The notes beneath the pieces are model-generated. The model ran no database searches. It saw only the letters and a program-made list of their open reading frames with translations, and was not told where the DNA came from. This document shows positions 1 to 8,622 of a stretch of DNA of 64,000 nucleotides, piece after piece (position 1 is the stretch's first letter; each line of letters begins with the position of its first letter). The position numbers and the translations under genes are program-made. The stretch comes from [Erwinia] mediterraneensis (GTDB lineage Bacteria; Pseudomonadota; Gammaproteobacteria; Enterobacterales; Enterobacteriaceae), in assembly GCF_900604315.1 (NCBI RefSeq), contig NZ_LR026978.1, forward strand, positions 2,025,615 through 2,089,614. The letters are read 5' to 3'.

Positions 1-2
1 TG

Positions 3-152
3 CTGCCCGGCAACTGGCGTGCCGTACCGGCACAAGCAGTGGCAAAAGCGATGATGACAGCGGCGTTTTCAGCCGGTCAGGAAGCGGTGACGATTATTGA
101 GTCCGCCGATATTCCCCGGCTGGCACAGCAGGCGTCGCGCGAACGCAGATAA
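3..152 (+). CDS. C-terminal 49 residues of an unidentified protein, possibly an atypical SDR/NAD(P)-binding oxidoreductase
   Basis: The window opens inside an open frame that runs 49 codons to TAA at 150-152. The peptide begins LPGNWRAVPA, then has a helix-like run rich in Ala, Met and Glu and ends in RERR. The 'PA-AVAKAMM' pattern recalls the C-terminal helix of NAD(P)-binding epimerase/YbjT-like proteins, but that is from memory and only a tail is visible. It converges on nrdG and the two frames overlap tail to tail over 77-152. Confidence 0.4.
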   Translation: MPGNWRAVPAQAVAKAMMTAAFSAGQEAVTIIESADIPRLAQQASRERR

Positions 153-613
153 TGAATCACCTGATTACGGCTGCCGCGCCACGGCAGAGCAGGATCTTTC
201 TGTTCGGCAATAAAACGGCCATCAATCAGCACATCCAGCTCTGCGACGATCCGGCGCTGCGACAGCGTTAACTCCGCCAGGGTATAACCGGTCCACAGCC
301 AGATATCTTTACCGGGGCATTCCCTGCGTACCCGCTGCACCAGGCGCAAAATGGCAGGAACATTACAGGGATGAAGCGGATCGCCGCCGCTCAGCGACAA
401 TCCCTGGCGCGGAATGCGGCGATCCTGCAGGTCCGCAATCAGCCGCGCCTCCAGCGCCGGCGTAAAGGGCTGGCCAGAATCCACACGCCAGGTGCGCTGG
501 TTGTAGCAGCCGGGACACTGATGCGCGCAGCCCGACACAAACAGTGTGCAGCGCGTGCCCGGCCCGTTCACCATGTCGACATCATAGTAGCGATGATAAT
601 AGAGCGGATTCAT
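77..613 (-). CDS. nrdG: Anaerobic ribonucleotide reductase activating protein NrdG
   Basis: This radical-SAM enzyme uses a 4Fe-4S cluster and S-adenosylmethionine to generate the glycyl radical on NrdD. The CX3CX2C cluster motif is visible as C29, C33 and C36, and 'SGGDPL' (SAM-binding GGE-like motif) lies near residue 75. The ATG overlaps the nrdD stop by 4 bp, so the two are co-translated. The E. coli protein ends right after the 'NQV-HHLR' stretch at about 154 residues; here the frame continues about 22 residues (SRDACCASRG...) to give 178. That tail lies over the end of the convergent gene at 3-152, so it may be a lost-stop extension. The core assignment is secure; the natural C-terminus is uncertain. 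Confidence 0.95.
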   Translation of the reverse strand: MNPLYYHRYYDVDMVNGPGTRCTLFVSGCAHQCPGCYNQRTWRVDSGQPFTPALEARLIADLQDRRIPRQGLSLSGGDPLHPCNVPAILRLVQRVRRECPGKDIWLWTGYTLAELTLSQRRIVAELDVLIDGRFIAEQKDPALPWRGSRNQVIHYLRSRDACCASRGISADSIIVTAS

Positions 614-2748
614 TGTGCCGCTCCCGCGCTGAGGTGTTTGACGCGTCGTTTCACCTCCTCCTGCTTGCCAGCATTAAACGGGCGGGCCTCCGGGCTGCCG
701 AGATAGCCGCAGACGCGGCGCGTTACCGAAATGCGCGCCGGGTCGTGATTGCCGCAGGCAGGGCAGACAAAACCCTTGCTGGTGCAGGTAAACTCACCGC
801 TGTAGCCGCAGTCGTAACAGGCGTCGACGGGAAGATTGGTGCCGTAATAGGGCACGTGGTCATAGCTGTAATCCCAGACATCCTCCAGCGCCTGCAGGTT
901 GTGCTGCATATCAGGAAATTCGCCGTAACAGATGAAGCCGCCGCTGGCCAGCGCCGGGTAGGGGGCTTCAAAATCGATCTTGTCGTAAGGATTGACCTTT
1001 TTTGCTACGTCGAGATGGAAGCTGTTGGTGTAATAGCCTTTGTCCGTCACGCCCGGAATCAGGCCAAACTGTGCGGCATCAAGACGGCAAAAGCGGTCGC
1101 ACAGGTTTTCGCTCGGCGTACTGTAGAGGCTGAAGCCGTAGCCGGTTTCCGCTTTCCAGCTGTCCACCGCGCGTCGCAGATGCGCCACAATCGCTACGCC
1201 TTTTTTCCGCAGTTGCGCATCATCAAAGGGATGGTGTTCACCGCCGCTCAGGGCATTGAGGGTTTCATGCAGGCCAATATAGCCCAGTGACAGCGACGCG
1301 CGCCCGTTGCGAAAAAGTGGTCCAATCGCCTCATCCGCCGCCAGGCGCACTCCACAGGCTCCCTCCATATAGAGAATCGGCGCCACATGCGCTTTGGTAT
1401 GCTCCAGGCGGGCAATACGGGTCATCAGAGCTTGTTTTGCCAGCGCCAGGCGGGCATCAAGCAGACGCCAGAAGCGCGGCTCATCCCCCCGGGCTTCAAG
1501 GGCGATACGCGGCAGGTTCAGGCTGATCACGCCAAGATTGTTGCGGCCTTCGTGGATAAGTTCGCCGTTTTCTTCATAAGGCGCGAGGAAGCTGCGACAG
1601 CCCATCGGGGCTTTGAACGAACCGGTAACCTCTACCACCCGATCATAATTGAGGATGTCGGGATACATGCGCTTGCTGGCACACTTTAACGCCAGCTGCT
1701 TAATGTCGTAGTTCACATCTCCCGGTCGCCGGTTAACCCCGTCGCGTATGGCAAACACCAGCTTGGGAAACAACGCGGTTTTATGATGTTTGCCCAGCCC
1801 GACAAGGCGATTACGCAGAATGGACTGCTGGATTAAACGGGCGGCCCAGTCGGTGCCGAGGCCGAAACCGAAGGTGACAAAGGGGGTCTGGCCGTTGGCG
1901 GTATGCAGCGTGTTGATTTCATACTCCAGCGCCTGGAAAGCATCAAAACACTCTTTTTCCGTGCGTGCGTGGGCATAAGCGTCCACATCGGGGATCTGCC
2001 ACTGCTGCGCCACGACGCGGTGTTTCGCCAGGCTGAGTTTAACAAAGGGCGCCAGCACCTCATCAATGCGATTGATCGTGGTGCCGCCGTAAATATGACT
2101 GGCAACCTGCGCGATGATCTGGGCGGTGACTGCCGTTGCGGTAGCAATGGAACGGGGCGGTTCGATTTCCGCATTGCCGATATTGAAGCCCTGGTTCAGC
2201 ATCCCGTGCAGATCGATCAGCATGCAGTTAAACATCGGAAAAAAGGGCGCGTAGTCGAGGTCGTGATAGTGGATCTCACCGCGTTCATGCGCCGCGACCA
2301 CGTCAGGCGGCAACAGGTGCTGTTGCGCATAGTGTCTGGCGACGATGCCCGCCAGCAGATCGCGCTGTGTCGGGATCACCTTGCCATCTTTATTGGCATT
2401 TTCATTTAACAGCCTGGCGTCGCTCTGCAGCAGCAGGCCACGGATGGCCCGATGCAGCTGGCTGCGCTCATCACGGCACCGATCGCGTTGCTGGCGGCAG
2501 GCGATCCAGGCCGCGGTCAGCGCGGGATAAGGCCCCTGCAGCAGGGTGTTTTCCACCGCCTGCTGAATCTGCTCAATATCCACCTCATCAACCGCCGCCA
2601 GCTGTTCGCTCACGCGGCGCGCGACTTCTGCCCCCCAGCGGCGATCTGCAATCTGTACCGCCTGCGCCGCGGCTTCTACCGTAGTCTGAATACGCTGTGC
2701 ATCAAAACTGACGCGGCGGCCATCGCGTTTCACTACCTGCTTCGCCAT
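610..2748 (-). CDS. nrdD: Anaerobic ribonucleoside-triphosphate reductase NrdD (class III)
   Basis: It reduces NTPs to dNTPs without oxygen, using a glycyl radical. The frame is 712 residues from the ATG at 2746-2748, exactly the E. coli length, and has an N-terminal ATP-cone (MAKQVVKRDGR...). A C-terminal CxxC...CxxC zinc site precedes the radical loop RVCGYLGS, which places the radical glycine at residue 681 as in E. coli. A longer TTG start at 2769 is possible, but the ATG has AAGGAG 8 nt upstream, so I use it. It is the first gene of nrdDG, downstream of treC, and is preceded by two NrdR boxes. Confidence 0.97.
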   Translation of the reverse strand: MAKQVVKRDGRRVSFDAQRIQTTVEAAAQAVQIADRRWGAEVARRVSEQLAAVDEVDIEQIQQAVENTLLQGPYPALTAAWIACRQQRDRCRDERSQLHRAIRGLLLQSDARLLNENANKDGKVIPTQRDLLAGIVARHYAQQHLLPPDVVAAHERGEIHYHDLDYAPFFPMFNCMLIDLHGMLNQGFNIGNAEIEPPRSIATATAVTAQIIAQVASHIYGGTTINRIDEVLAPFVKLSLAKHRVVAQQWQIPDVDAYAHARTEKECFDAFQALEYEINTLHTANGQTPFVTFGFGLGTDWAARLIQQSILRNRLVGLGKHHKTALFPKLVFAIRDGVNRRPGDVNYDIKQLALKCASKRMYPDILNYDRVVEVTGSFKAPMGCRSFLAPYEENGELIHEGRNNLGVISLNLPRIALEARGDEPRFWRLLDARLALAKQALMTRIARLEHTKAHVAPILYMEGACGVRLAADEAIGPLFRNGRASLSLGYIGLHETLNALSGGEHHPFDDAQLRKKGVAIVAHLRRAVDSWKAETGYGFSLYSTPSENLCDRFCRLDAAQFGLIPGVTDKGYYTNSFHLDVAKKVNPYDKIDFEAPYPALASGGFICYGEFPDMQHNLQALEDVWDYSYDHVPYYGTNLPVDACYDCGYSGEFTCTSKGFVCPACGNHDPARISVTRRVCGYLGSPEARPFNAGKQEEVKRRVKHLSAGAAQ

Positions 2749-2763
2749 GCCCTTTCTCCTTAA

Positions 2764-2810
2764 AGTCAATATATTGTGCCTTTAAGGATTGTAATCACCA
2801 CATATAGCGT
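2764..2810 (-). promoter_or_regulatory. Pair of NrdR boxes upstream of nrdD
   Basis: Two imperfect 16-bp palindromes of the NrdR type (consensus around ATATAT flanked by ACAC/GTGT) lie at 2764-2779 and 2795-2810. They are exactly 31 bp apart, the three-turn spacing usual for NrdR. The proximal one begins 16 bp before the nrdD ATG. NrdR would repress nrdDG when (d)ATP is high. The match is by eye. Confidence 0.6.
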
Positions 2811-2878
2811 TTGTGCGCAAATTAATCAGCGGCGGTTTGACCTGGCGCAAGGAAGCGCGCTTGCTGTCGGAAAGATGT

Positions 2879-4537
2879 TCAGCGCAGGGTTTGCAGCCAC
2901 CAGATCGCTTCCCACGGCCGCAGCATCATCTCCCCGGGCTGAGGATGCGCGTCCGGGTAATTGCTTAACAGCACGTCCCAGCTGCCGCTAAAAGGATCCG
3001 GGTGCCAGGTCTGCGCCTCGCCGCTGAAGTTGGCGATAACGACCAGATTCTGCTGCGCATAGTGACGCCGATAGCACCAGAGATGGGGATGCTCCGGCAG
3101 CAGATCCTGATAATCGCCAAAGGTCAGAATGGGCAGGCTTTTGCGCAGCTGGATCAGCTTCTGATAGGTATAAAACACCGAGTCGGGGTCAGCCAGCGCC
3201 GCCTCGGCATTAATGCTTTCATAATTCGGGCACATGCCGATCCACGGCGTTCCCTCGGTAAAGCCCGCGTTGGGTGAGGCGTCCCATTGCATCGGCGTAC
3301 GTCCATTATCACGCGATTTGCTGGCGAGAATCGCTAACAGGTTATCGCTGTCACGCCCCTGCGCACGCAGTTCGGCGAACATGCTGTGGCTCTCAACATC
3401 ACGGTAATCGATAATGCGCGTGAAGTGCGGGTTGGTCATACCCAGCTCTTCGCCCTGAAAAATATAGGGCGTGCCCTGCATGCCGTGCAGCGTCATGGCC
3501 AGCATTTTCGCGGATATGACCCGATATTCGCCTTCGTCGCCCCAGCGCGATACCACGCGCGGCTGATCGTGATTACACCAGAACAGGGCATTCCAGCCGC
3601 GATTATGCATGCCCTGTTGCCAGCGCGTGAAAATCGCCTTTTGCGCCACCAGATCGAGCGGCGTCAGCGTCCATTTCTGTCCCTGCCAGAAATCGACTTC
3701 CACATGATCAAAGCTGAATACCATCGACAGCTCTTCACCGCTCCAGTCGCTGTATTGCTGACAATGTTCCAGTGTGGCCGATGACATTTCACCTACCGTC
3801 ATCAGCTCGCGTGGACGGAAGACATCGCGGCTCATCTCGCGCATAAACTCATGAATGCGCGGCCCGTCGGTGTAGAAACGCAAGCCGTCGCCATGAGGAT
3901 CATCGGCAAAGTCCTGATGCTTGGATACCAGATTGATCACATCAAGACGCAGACCGTCGATACCGCGGTCGGCCCAAAAGTTGACGATCTGTTTCAGCTC
4001 GGCGCGTACGTGATCATTTTCCCAGTTGAGTTCGGCCTGCTCCGGTGCCCAGAGGTGCATATAGTACTGACCGCTTTCCGGGTGCCAGCGCCAGGCGGAG
4101 CCGCCAAATTTCGACTTCCAGTTATTCGGGGGGGTGCCCGGCGAGCCGTCACGCCAGATATAGTAGTCACGATAGGGGCTCTCCCGGTTCAGCGCCTCGT
4201 AGAACCAGTGATGCTGCGTTGAGGTGTGGTTAAACACCATATCCAGGATTACCCGCAGCCCGTGCCGGTGCGCCTGTTCGACCAGATTATCGAAGTCGTT
4301 AAGCGTGCCAAAGAGCGGATCGATAGCGGTATAGTTCGCGACGTCGTAACCATTATCCACCTGTGGCGAAATATAAAAGGGGGTAAGCCAGATGGCGTCT
4401 ACGCCCAGGGTTTTCAGGTAGGGCAGGCGGTGGATCACCCCGGCCAGATCGCCGGTGCCGTTTCCGGTCGTGTCCTGAAAGCTCTTGGGATAAATTTGAT
4501 AGATAACGCCGTTTTGCCACCAGGGAAGCGTGTTCAT
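2879..4537 (-). CDS. treC: Trehalose-6-phosphate hydrolase TreC
   Basis: This cytoplasmic GH13 enzyme cleaves trehalose 6-phosphate to glucose and glucose 6-phosphate. The frame has 552 residues from the second ATG (MNTLPWWQ), matching E. coli TreC (551) over its length. GH13 catalytic residues are visible: nucleophile D199 in GLRLDV, acid/base E250 in VGEMSS, and H323-D324 in CNHDQPR. It lies upstream of nrdD in the same direction as in E. coli, but the usual partner treB (PTS trehalose EIIBC) and treR are absent: the next gene upstream is ridA. The 280-bp leader (4538-4818) holds no gene that I recognise, so TreC must be fed by a TreB encoded elsewhere or have another role. Confidence 0.96.
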   Translation of the reverse strand: MNTLPWWQNGVIYQIYPKSFQDTTGNGTGDLAGVIHRLPYLKTLGVDAIWLTPFYISPQVDNGYDVANYTAIDPLFGTLNDFDNLVEQAHRHGLRVILDMVFNHTSTQHHWFYEALNRESPYRDYYIWRDGSPGTPPNNWKSKFGGSAWRWHPESGQYYMHLWAPEQAELNWENDHVRAELKQIVNFWADRGIDGLRLDVINLVSKHQDFADDPHGDGLRFYTDGPRIHEFMREMSRDVFRPRELMTVGEMSSATLEHCQQYSDWSGEELSMVFSFDHVEVDFWQGQKWTLTPLDLVAQKAIFTRWQQGMHNRGWNALFWCNHDQPRVVSRWGDEGEYRVISAKMLAMTLHGMQGTPYIFQGEELGMTNPHFTRIIDYRDVESHSMFAELRAQGRDSDNLLAILASKSRDNGRTPMQWDASPNAGFTEGTPWIGMCPNYESINAEAALADPDSVFYTYQKLIQLRKSLPILTFGDYQDLLPEHPHLWCYRRHYAQQNLVVIANFSGEAQTWHPDPFSGSWDVLLSNYPDAHPQPGEMMLRPWEAIWWLQTLR

Positions 4538-4818
4538 CATGCTCAGTCCTGCCTGCGTAGAAAGGGCCGCTGTCGGGCCAATAAGTTTCGCGTACTGCTT
4601 ATTTTCATATCTCTAAGGTTAGCCATGAAAGGCAGACTGCCAACCAGGGCACGCAAATTTCAGAGTGAAGCAGGAGAAAAACTGCGGGCGGTCAGCAGGA
4701 AGAAGCGCAATATCAGGACGATAACGCATCACGGCAACAGGCGGAAAATATCAGCGCGCGGGAGAGAGGAGTGGTCTCGCTCCCTCCCGCTGACAGGAGA
4801 GAGCGGAAAAGGCAGCGG

Positions 4819-5205
4819 TTAGCGACGCAGCGCGATCGCTTCAATCTCGATTTTGACATCTTTCGGCAGACGCGCGACTTCCACGCAGGAGCGCGCCGGG
4901 AAGCTGGCGTTATGCTCGCTGAAAAAGGCTTCATAGGCGGCGTTTACCGTGGAGAAGTCATTCAAATCCTTTACAAAGACCGTGGTTTTCACAATATCGC
5001 CCACCTGCAAGCCAGCAGCTTCCACAATCGCTCTGACGTTCTCCAGCGACTGCCGCGTCTGGGCAGTGATATCATCGGCAACGCTGCCGGTGGTGGGATC
5101 AACCGGAATCTGACCGGAGGTGATGATCATGCTGCCCAGATCCACGCCCTGTACATAGGGACCAATGGCGGCAGGAGCCTTTTCGGTACTGATTTCGCGC
5201 GACAT
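4819..5205 (-). CDS. ridA: 2-iminobutanoate/2-iminopropanoate deaminase RidA
   Basis: RidA hydrolyses reactive enamine/imine intermediates made by PLP enzymes such as threonine dehydratase. From the ATG at 5203-5205 the protein is 128 residues, the E. coli length, and this start has AAGGAG 7 nt upstream; a longer frame to 5244 lacks support. The key Arg is R105 in PARSCVEVARL, and the family signature 'AAIGPYVQG' is at the N-terminus. It follows pyrI in the same direction with a 75-bp gap, as in E. coli. A GC-rich inverted repeat (GCGGGAG/CTCCCGC) at 4758-4790 beyond the stop may help termination but has no T tract. Confidence 0.97.
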   Translation of the reverse strand: MSREISTEKAPAAIGPYVQGVDLGSMIITSGQIPVDPTTGSVADDITAQTRQSLENVRAIVEAAGLQVGDIVKTTVFVKDLNDFSTVNAAYEAFFSEHNASFPARSCVEVARLPKDVKIEIEAIALRR

Positions 5206-5280
5206 AGCTTCTCCTTGATTAACCCGAATGGGCGGCGCCTTCACCGCCCGCGGACCCCATTATAGGGAGGTCAAAAGGGA

Positions 5281-5745
5281 TTACCAGTGACCCAGCACCA
5301 CATGACGGGCGAACGCTTTCTCGCAATATTTACACTGGAGGTGCACTTCATCGCCGCGCGCCTTCACGGCAAAGCTGGAGCTCACCGGCTCCGTGCGGCT
5401 GATGCAGTTGCTGTTCGGGCAGGTAAGCACCCGTTCGATGCGCTCCGGTAGCGTCGGCGACAGCTTCGCCACTACTTCATATTCATCGATACGATTCACC
5501 GTGGCGTGCGGCGCATACACCGCCAGCTGATTGATTTGATCCTCCGTCAGGAAGGTATTCTCAATTTTAATCAGATCTTTACGCCCCAGTTCGCGCGAGG
5601 GCAGATTCAGGCCGATGGTGATGCGCTGCTCGGTCTCCGTCAGGCGAAACAGCGACAGGATGCGGAAACCTACCTGCGCCGGAATATGGTCGATGACCGT
5701 GCCGCATTTAATCGCTTCAACCTGCAGTTTGTTATCGTGAGTCAT
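5281..5745 (-). CDS. pyrI: Aspartate carbamoyltransferase regulatory chain PyrI
   Basis: PyrI binds CTP/ATP/UTP and assembles with PyrB into the allosteric c6r6 aspartate transcarbamoylase. The 154-residue protein matches E. coli PyrI (153). The four structural zinc cysteines are C109, C114 (CPNSNC), C138 and C141 (CKYC). Position 14 is Cys where E. coli has Arg ([10 protein letters not shown]). The start is 13 nt after the pyrB stop, with good GAGGAA spacing, so the two are co-transcribed from the attenuated pyr promoter. Confidence 0.97.
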   Translation of the reverse strand: MTHDNKLQVEAIKCGTVIDHIPAQVGFRILSLFRLTETEQRITIGLNLPSRELGRKDLIKIENTFLTEDQINQLAVYAPHATVNRIDEYEVVAKLSPTLPERIERVLTCPNSNCISRTEPVSSSFAVKARGDEVHLQCKYCEKAFARHVVLGHW

Positions 5746-5758
5746 GCGGTGTTCCTCC

Positions 5759-6694
5759 TTACAGAGCCAGTTCGCTATTCAGTACCAGGGCCAGCAGGGC
5801 CTGGCGTGCATAAATACCATTGCCCGCCTGCTGGAAATACCAGGCGTGCGGCGTTTTATCCACGTCGGTGGTGATTTCATCCACGCGCGGCAGCGGATGT
5901 AGCACCTTCATGTTGTCGCGCGCGCCCGCTAAATCGGCGGCACGCAGGATAAACTGCGCTTTGACGTTGGCATATTCGGAGGGGTCGAGCCGCTCTTTCT
6001 GCACGCGCGTCATATAGAGAATATCCAGCTGCGGCATCACCTCTTCTATGCTGTCGTGACGGCTCCAGGGAATATTCTGCTCATCCAGCATATCGGTCAG
6101 GTAGGCTGGCATCGCCAGCGCATCGGGAGCGATAAAGAAGAAGCGGTTGCCCGCGAATTTCGCCAGCGCCTGGGTGAGCGAATGGACGGTACGGCCATAC
6201 TTGAGGTCGCCGACCATCGCCACGTTCAGCTGGTTAAGACGGCTCTGGGTTTCCCGGATGGTGAAGAGATCGAGCAGTGTTTGCGTCGGGTGCTGATTGG
6301 CGCCGTCGCCGGCATTGAGAACGGGCACGCCGCCAGAAAACTCGGTGGCAAGGCGCGCGGCCCCCTCCTGCGGATGGCGCATCACAATGGCATCTACATA
6401 GGTGCCAATCACTGAAATGGTATCGGCAAGGGTCTCACCTTTTTTGCCGAGCGAGGTGTTGCTGCCGTCGGCAAAGCCGACCACCGAAGCGCCCAGACGA
6501 TGCATGGCGGTTTCAAACGAGAGGCGCGTGCGCGTGGAGGCTTCAAAAAAGCAGCTGGCAATCACGTTATGGCGCAGCAGCTCCGGCTGGGGCTGCGCTT
6601 TAAGTTGCGCGGCCGTATGCAGCACCAGCTCCAGCTCTTCACGGCTGAGATCGTTAATGGAAATAATGTGCTTGCGATATAGCGGGTTAGCCAT
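5759..6694 (-). CDS. pyrB: Aspartate carbamoyltransferase catalytic chain PyrB
   Basis: PyrB condenses carbamoyl phosphate with aspartate, the first committed step of pyrimidine synthesis. The chosen ATG gives 311 residues starting MANPLYRKH, the same length and N-terminus as E. coli. The carbamoyl-phosphate loop STRTR is at about residues 53-57, with HPTQT and 'HPLPRVDEI' further on. An upstream in-frame extension to 6784 runs through the attenuator and is not coding. The ATG overlaps the pyrL stop (CATGGCTAA), so leader translation should run directly into pyrB initiation. Confidence 0.97.
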   Translation of the reverse strand: MANPLYRKHIISINDLSREELELVLHTAAQLKAQPQPELLRHNVIASCFFEASTRTRLSFETAMHRLGASVVGFADGSNTSLGKKGETLADTISVIGTYVDAIVMRHPQEGAARLATEFSGGVPVLNAGDGANQHPTQTLLDLFTIRETQSRLNQLNVAMVGDLKYGRTVHSLTQALAKFAGNRFFFIAPDALAMPAYLTDMLDEQNIPWSRHDSIEEVMPQLDILYMTRVQKERLDPSEYANVKAQFILRAADLAGARDNMKVLHPLPRVDEITTDVDKTPHAWYFQQAGNGIYARQALLALVLNSELAL

Positions 6695-6848
6695 GTCTCT
6701 CTCCTCTACGCGTGCCGGATTGCGGGCAAAAAAAAGCCCCTGCGTGAGGGGCTTGCTGACGATCAATGCGGTGACGAAAAGCAACAGGCGCGCCGCCTGC
6801 GTTCAGGCGAGATGTGGCGTGATGATGTACGCTGCGCTGCTGTTGCAT
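6687..6848 (-). CDS. pyrL: pyrBI operon leader peptide
   Basis: A 53-codon frame begins [10 protein letters not shown] after a strong GGGAGG site 7 nt upstream and ends at TAA overlapping the pyrB ATG. Its C-terminal part GAFFCPQSG resembles the E. coli PyrL end (GAFFCPGVRR). The UUU-UUU Phe codons read the T tract of the attenuator. As in E. coli, low UTP would stall polymerase in the pyrimidine-rich region, letting the ribosome follow closely and break the terminator. The peptide is a few codons longer than the 44-residue E. coli leader. Confidence 0.85.
   Translation of the reverse strand: MQQQRSVHHHATSRLNAGGAPVAFRHRIDRQQAPHAGAFFCPQSGTRRGERHG
6728..6754 (-). terminator. pyrBI attenuator (Rho-independent terminator)
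   Basis: On the minus strand an 8-bp stem AAGCCCCT/AGGGGCTT with a 5-nt loop (CACGC) is followed by eight T residues. It lies inside pyrL and 34 bp before pyrB, the position of the E. coli UTP-sensitive attenuator. Confidence 0.92.
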
Positions 6849-6860
6849 GCTTCCTCCCGG

Positions 6861-6901
6861 CAAATTGTGGCGCATTATACGCATTCGCCGTGCTGCTTCA
6901 A
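6861..6901 (-). promoter_or_regulatory. pyrBI promoter with UTP-sensitive start region
   Basis: Minus-strand -35 TTGAAG (6896-6901) and -10 TATAAT (6874-6879) are separated by 16 bp. The initially transcribed bases are AATTTG (6861-6866), matching the E. coli pyrBI start, where slippage in the three Us causes UTP-dependent reiterative transcription. This is a second pyrimidine sensor besides the attenuator. Confidence 0.85.
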
Positions 6902-6965
6902 GCGAAAAAAGTAAACGTTTGCGTCGCCGGTGAGCGCGCCCCCCTTCGGCAGAAGAGGGTGGCAA

Positions 6966-7973
6966 TTACGGCTGAGCCAGGGTGGCGACCATTACCGCTT
7001 TAATGGTGTGCATACGGTTTTCCGCCTGATCAAACACAATGCTCTGTTCCGATTCAAACACTGCATTGCTGACTTCCATGCCATCCTGGAAACCATACTG
7101 TTGTGCCATCTGTCGGCCCAGCGTGGTCTGGTCATCATGAAAAGCGGGCAGACAGTGCAGGAATTTCACCTGTGGATTGCCGGTGAGGGCCAGCATGGCG
7201 CTGTTGACCTGATAGTCACGCAGCAGCGCGATACGCTCTTCCCAGACCGCTTTTGGCTCGCCCATCGACACCCAGACATCGGTATAGATAAAATCGGCCC
7301 CTTTAACCCCCTCGGCAATCTGCTCGGTAAGGGTGATTTTGCCGCCGGTTTTTTCTGCCGCCTGGCGACAGCTTTCCACCAGCGCCGCCTCGGGCCAGCA
7401 GCCTTTTGGCGCCACCAGGCGCAGATCCAGCCCCACCAGCGCAGCCGCTTCCAGCATGGTATTGCCCATGTTATTGCGCGCATCGCCCACATAAACCAGC
7501 GTCATCGCCTGCAGCGGTTTTTCGGGCAGGTGCTCCTGCATGGTGAGCAGATCCGCCAGCAGCTGGGTCGGATGGAATTCCGTGGTCAGGCCGTTCCACA
7601 CCGGCACACCGGCATACTCCGCCAGCGTGGAGACGATTTCCTGGCCGTAGCCGCGATACTGAATGCCGTCATACATGCGGCCCAGCACCCGGGCAGTATC
7701 CTTAATGGATTCCTTATGACCAATCTGGCTGCCGCTCGGGCCGAGATAAGTCACATGGGCACCCTGATCGTAAGCGGCAACTTCGAAAGAGCAACGGGTA
7801 CGGGTCGAGTCTTTTTCGAAGATGAGCGCAATGTTTTTCCCTTTCAGATACTGGGTTTCCTGACCGCTTTTCTTTGCCTGTTTCAATTCAGCGGCGAGGC
7901 TGAGCAGATGCGCAATCTCGGCAGGGGTAAAATCGAGCAGTCTGAGGAAATGACGGTGATAAAGCTGACACAT
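6966..7973 (-). CDS. argI: Ornithine carbamoyltransferase
   Basis: It makes citrulline from ornithine and carbamoyl phosphate in arginine synthesis. The 335-residue protein aligns closely with E. coli ArgI (334). The carbamoyl-phosphate motif S56-T57-R58-T59-R60 is preceded by [12 protein letters not shown] and the catalytic [10 protein letters not shown] loop are present. The N-terminus [10 protein letters not shown] differs slightly from E. coli MSGFYHKHFL. It sits between the pyr operon and rraB as in E. coli, and two ARG boxes cover its upstream region. Confidence 0.96.
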   Translation of the reverse strand: MCQLYHRHFLRLLDFTPAEIAHLLSLAAELKQAKKSGQETQYLKGKNIALIFEKDSTRTRCSFEVAAYDQGAHVTYLGPSGSQIGHKESIKDTARVLGRMYDGIQYRGYGQEIVSTLAEYAGVPVWNGLTTEFHPTQLLADLLTMQEHLPEKPLQAMTLVYVGDARNNMGNTMLEAAALVGLDLRLVAPKGCWPEAALVESCRQAAEKTGGKITLTEQIAEGVKGADFIYTDVWVSMGEPKAVWEERIALLRDYQVNSAMLALTGNPQVKFLHCLPAFHDDQTTLGRQMAQQYGFQDGMEVSNAVFESEQSIVFDQAENRMHTIKAVMVATLAQP

Positions 7974-7996
7974 AGCGTGCTCCGGATAAGCGAATA

Positions 7997-8035
7997 ATTG
8001 AATTAAAATTCAATTTAAACGTATGAATATGCATT
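7997..8035 (-). promoter_or_regulatory. Tandem ARG boxes (ArgR operator) of argI
   Basis: Box 1 (7997-8014) is the near-perfect palindrome ATTGAATTAAAATTCAAT. Box 2 (8018-8035) is weaker, matching about 7 of 10 core positions. The 3-bp gap is the geometry expected for an ArgR hexamer. They overlap the likely argI promoter in the argI-rraB intergenic region. Confidence 0.85.
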
Positions 8036-8144
8036 TTCAACCCCGACAGAAATAAACTTTCTCTTTTGTGTAGTGGCGCGCGGGGCAGTGTGGGAAAATA
8101 ATTGCAGGACATCGCCTGTATTTGCCGAACATGAGGACATCACC

Positions 8145-8561
8145 ATGGCATACGAAGAATTGCTGGAAGAGCAGCGTGAAGAGACGCGCCTGATCATTGA
8201 GGAACTGCTGGATGACGGCAGCGACCCTGATGCGCTCTATACTATTGAGCACCATCTCTCCTGCAACAATTTCGATTCGCTGGAAAAAGCGGCCGTCGAT
8301 GCTTTCAAACTGGGCTATGAGGTAACGGAGCCGGAAGAGCTGGAGCTGGAAGATGGCACCACGGTCATGTGCGTGGACATTCTCAGCGAATCGGCGCTCA
8401 ATCCGGAACTGATTGACGCCCAGGTGGAGCAGTTAGTGAACCTGGCGGGCAAATACAACGTCGACTATGACGGCTGGGGCACCTATTTTGAAGATCCCGA
8501 TGCTGAAGATGGCGATGATGACGAGTTCGTCGACGACGAAGATGACGGTATTCGCCACTGA
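8145..8561 (+). CDS. rraB: Regulator of ribonuclease E activity B (RraB)
   Basis: RraB binds the RNase E C-terminal region and inhibits degradosome cleavage of selected mRNAs. The ATG at 8145, preceded by GAGG, gives 138 residues, equal to E. coli RraB. The protein is strongly acidic, with the signatures [27 protein letters not shown] and [11 protein letters not shown] and a Asp/Glu-rich tail. It is divergent from argI and is followed by a strong terminator before miaE. Confidence 0.96.
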   Translation: MAYEELLEEQREETRLIIEELLDDGSDPDALYTIEHHLSCNNFDSLEKAAVDAFKLGYEVTEPEELELEDGTTVMCVDILSESALNPELIDAQVEQLVNLAGKYNVDYDGWGTYFEDPDAEDGDDDEFVDDEDDGIRH

Positions 8562-8566
8562 CAGTC

Positions 8567-8604
8567 GGGGCGGCCGCTGAGCCGCCCCTGCGTTTTTGTT
8601 TTTT
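8567..8604 (+). terminator. Rho-independent terminator after rraB
   Basis: A perfect 8-bp stem GGGGCGGC/GCCGCCCC (8567-8574 and 8581-8588) with a 6-nt loop is followed by TGCG and a T-rich run. Confidence 0.88.
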
Positions 8605-8622
8605 CAGATTCTGATACACGCC

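Noticed and set aside
6930..7997. Long plus-strand open frame of 355 codons over argI
   Set aside because: It is the antisense of a highly conserved gene (argI), with no ribosome site and no similarity to a known family.
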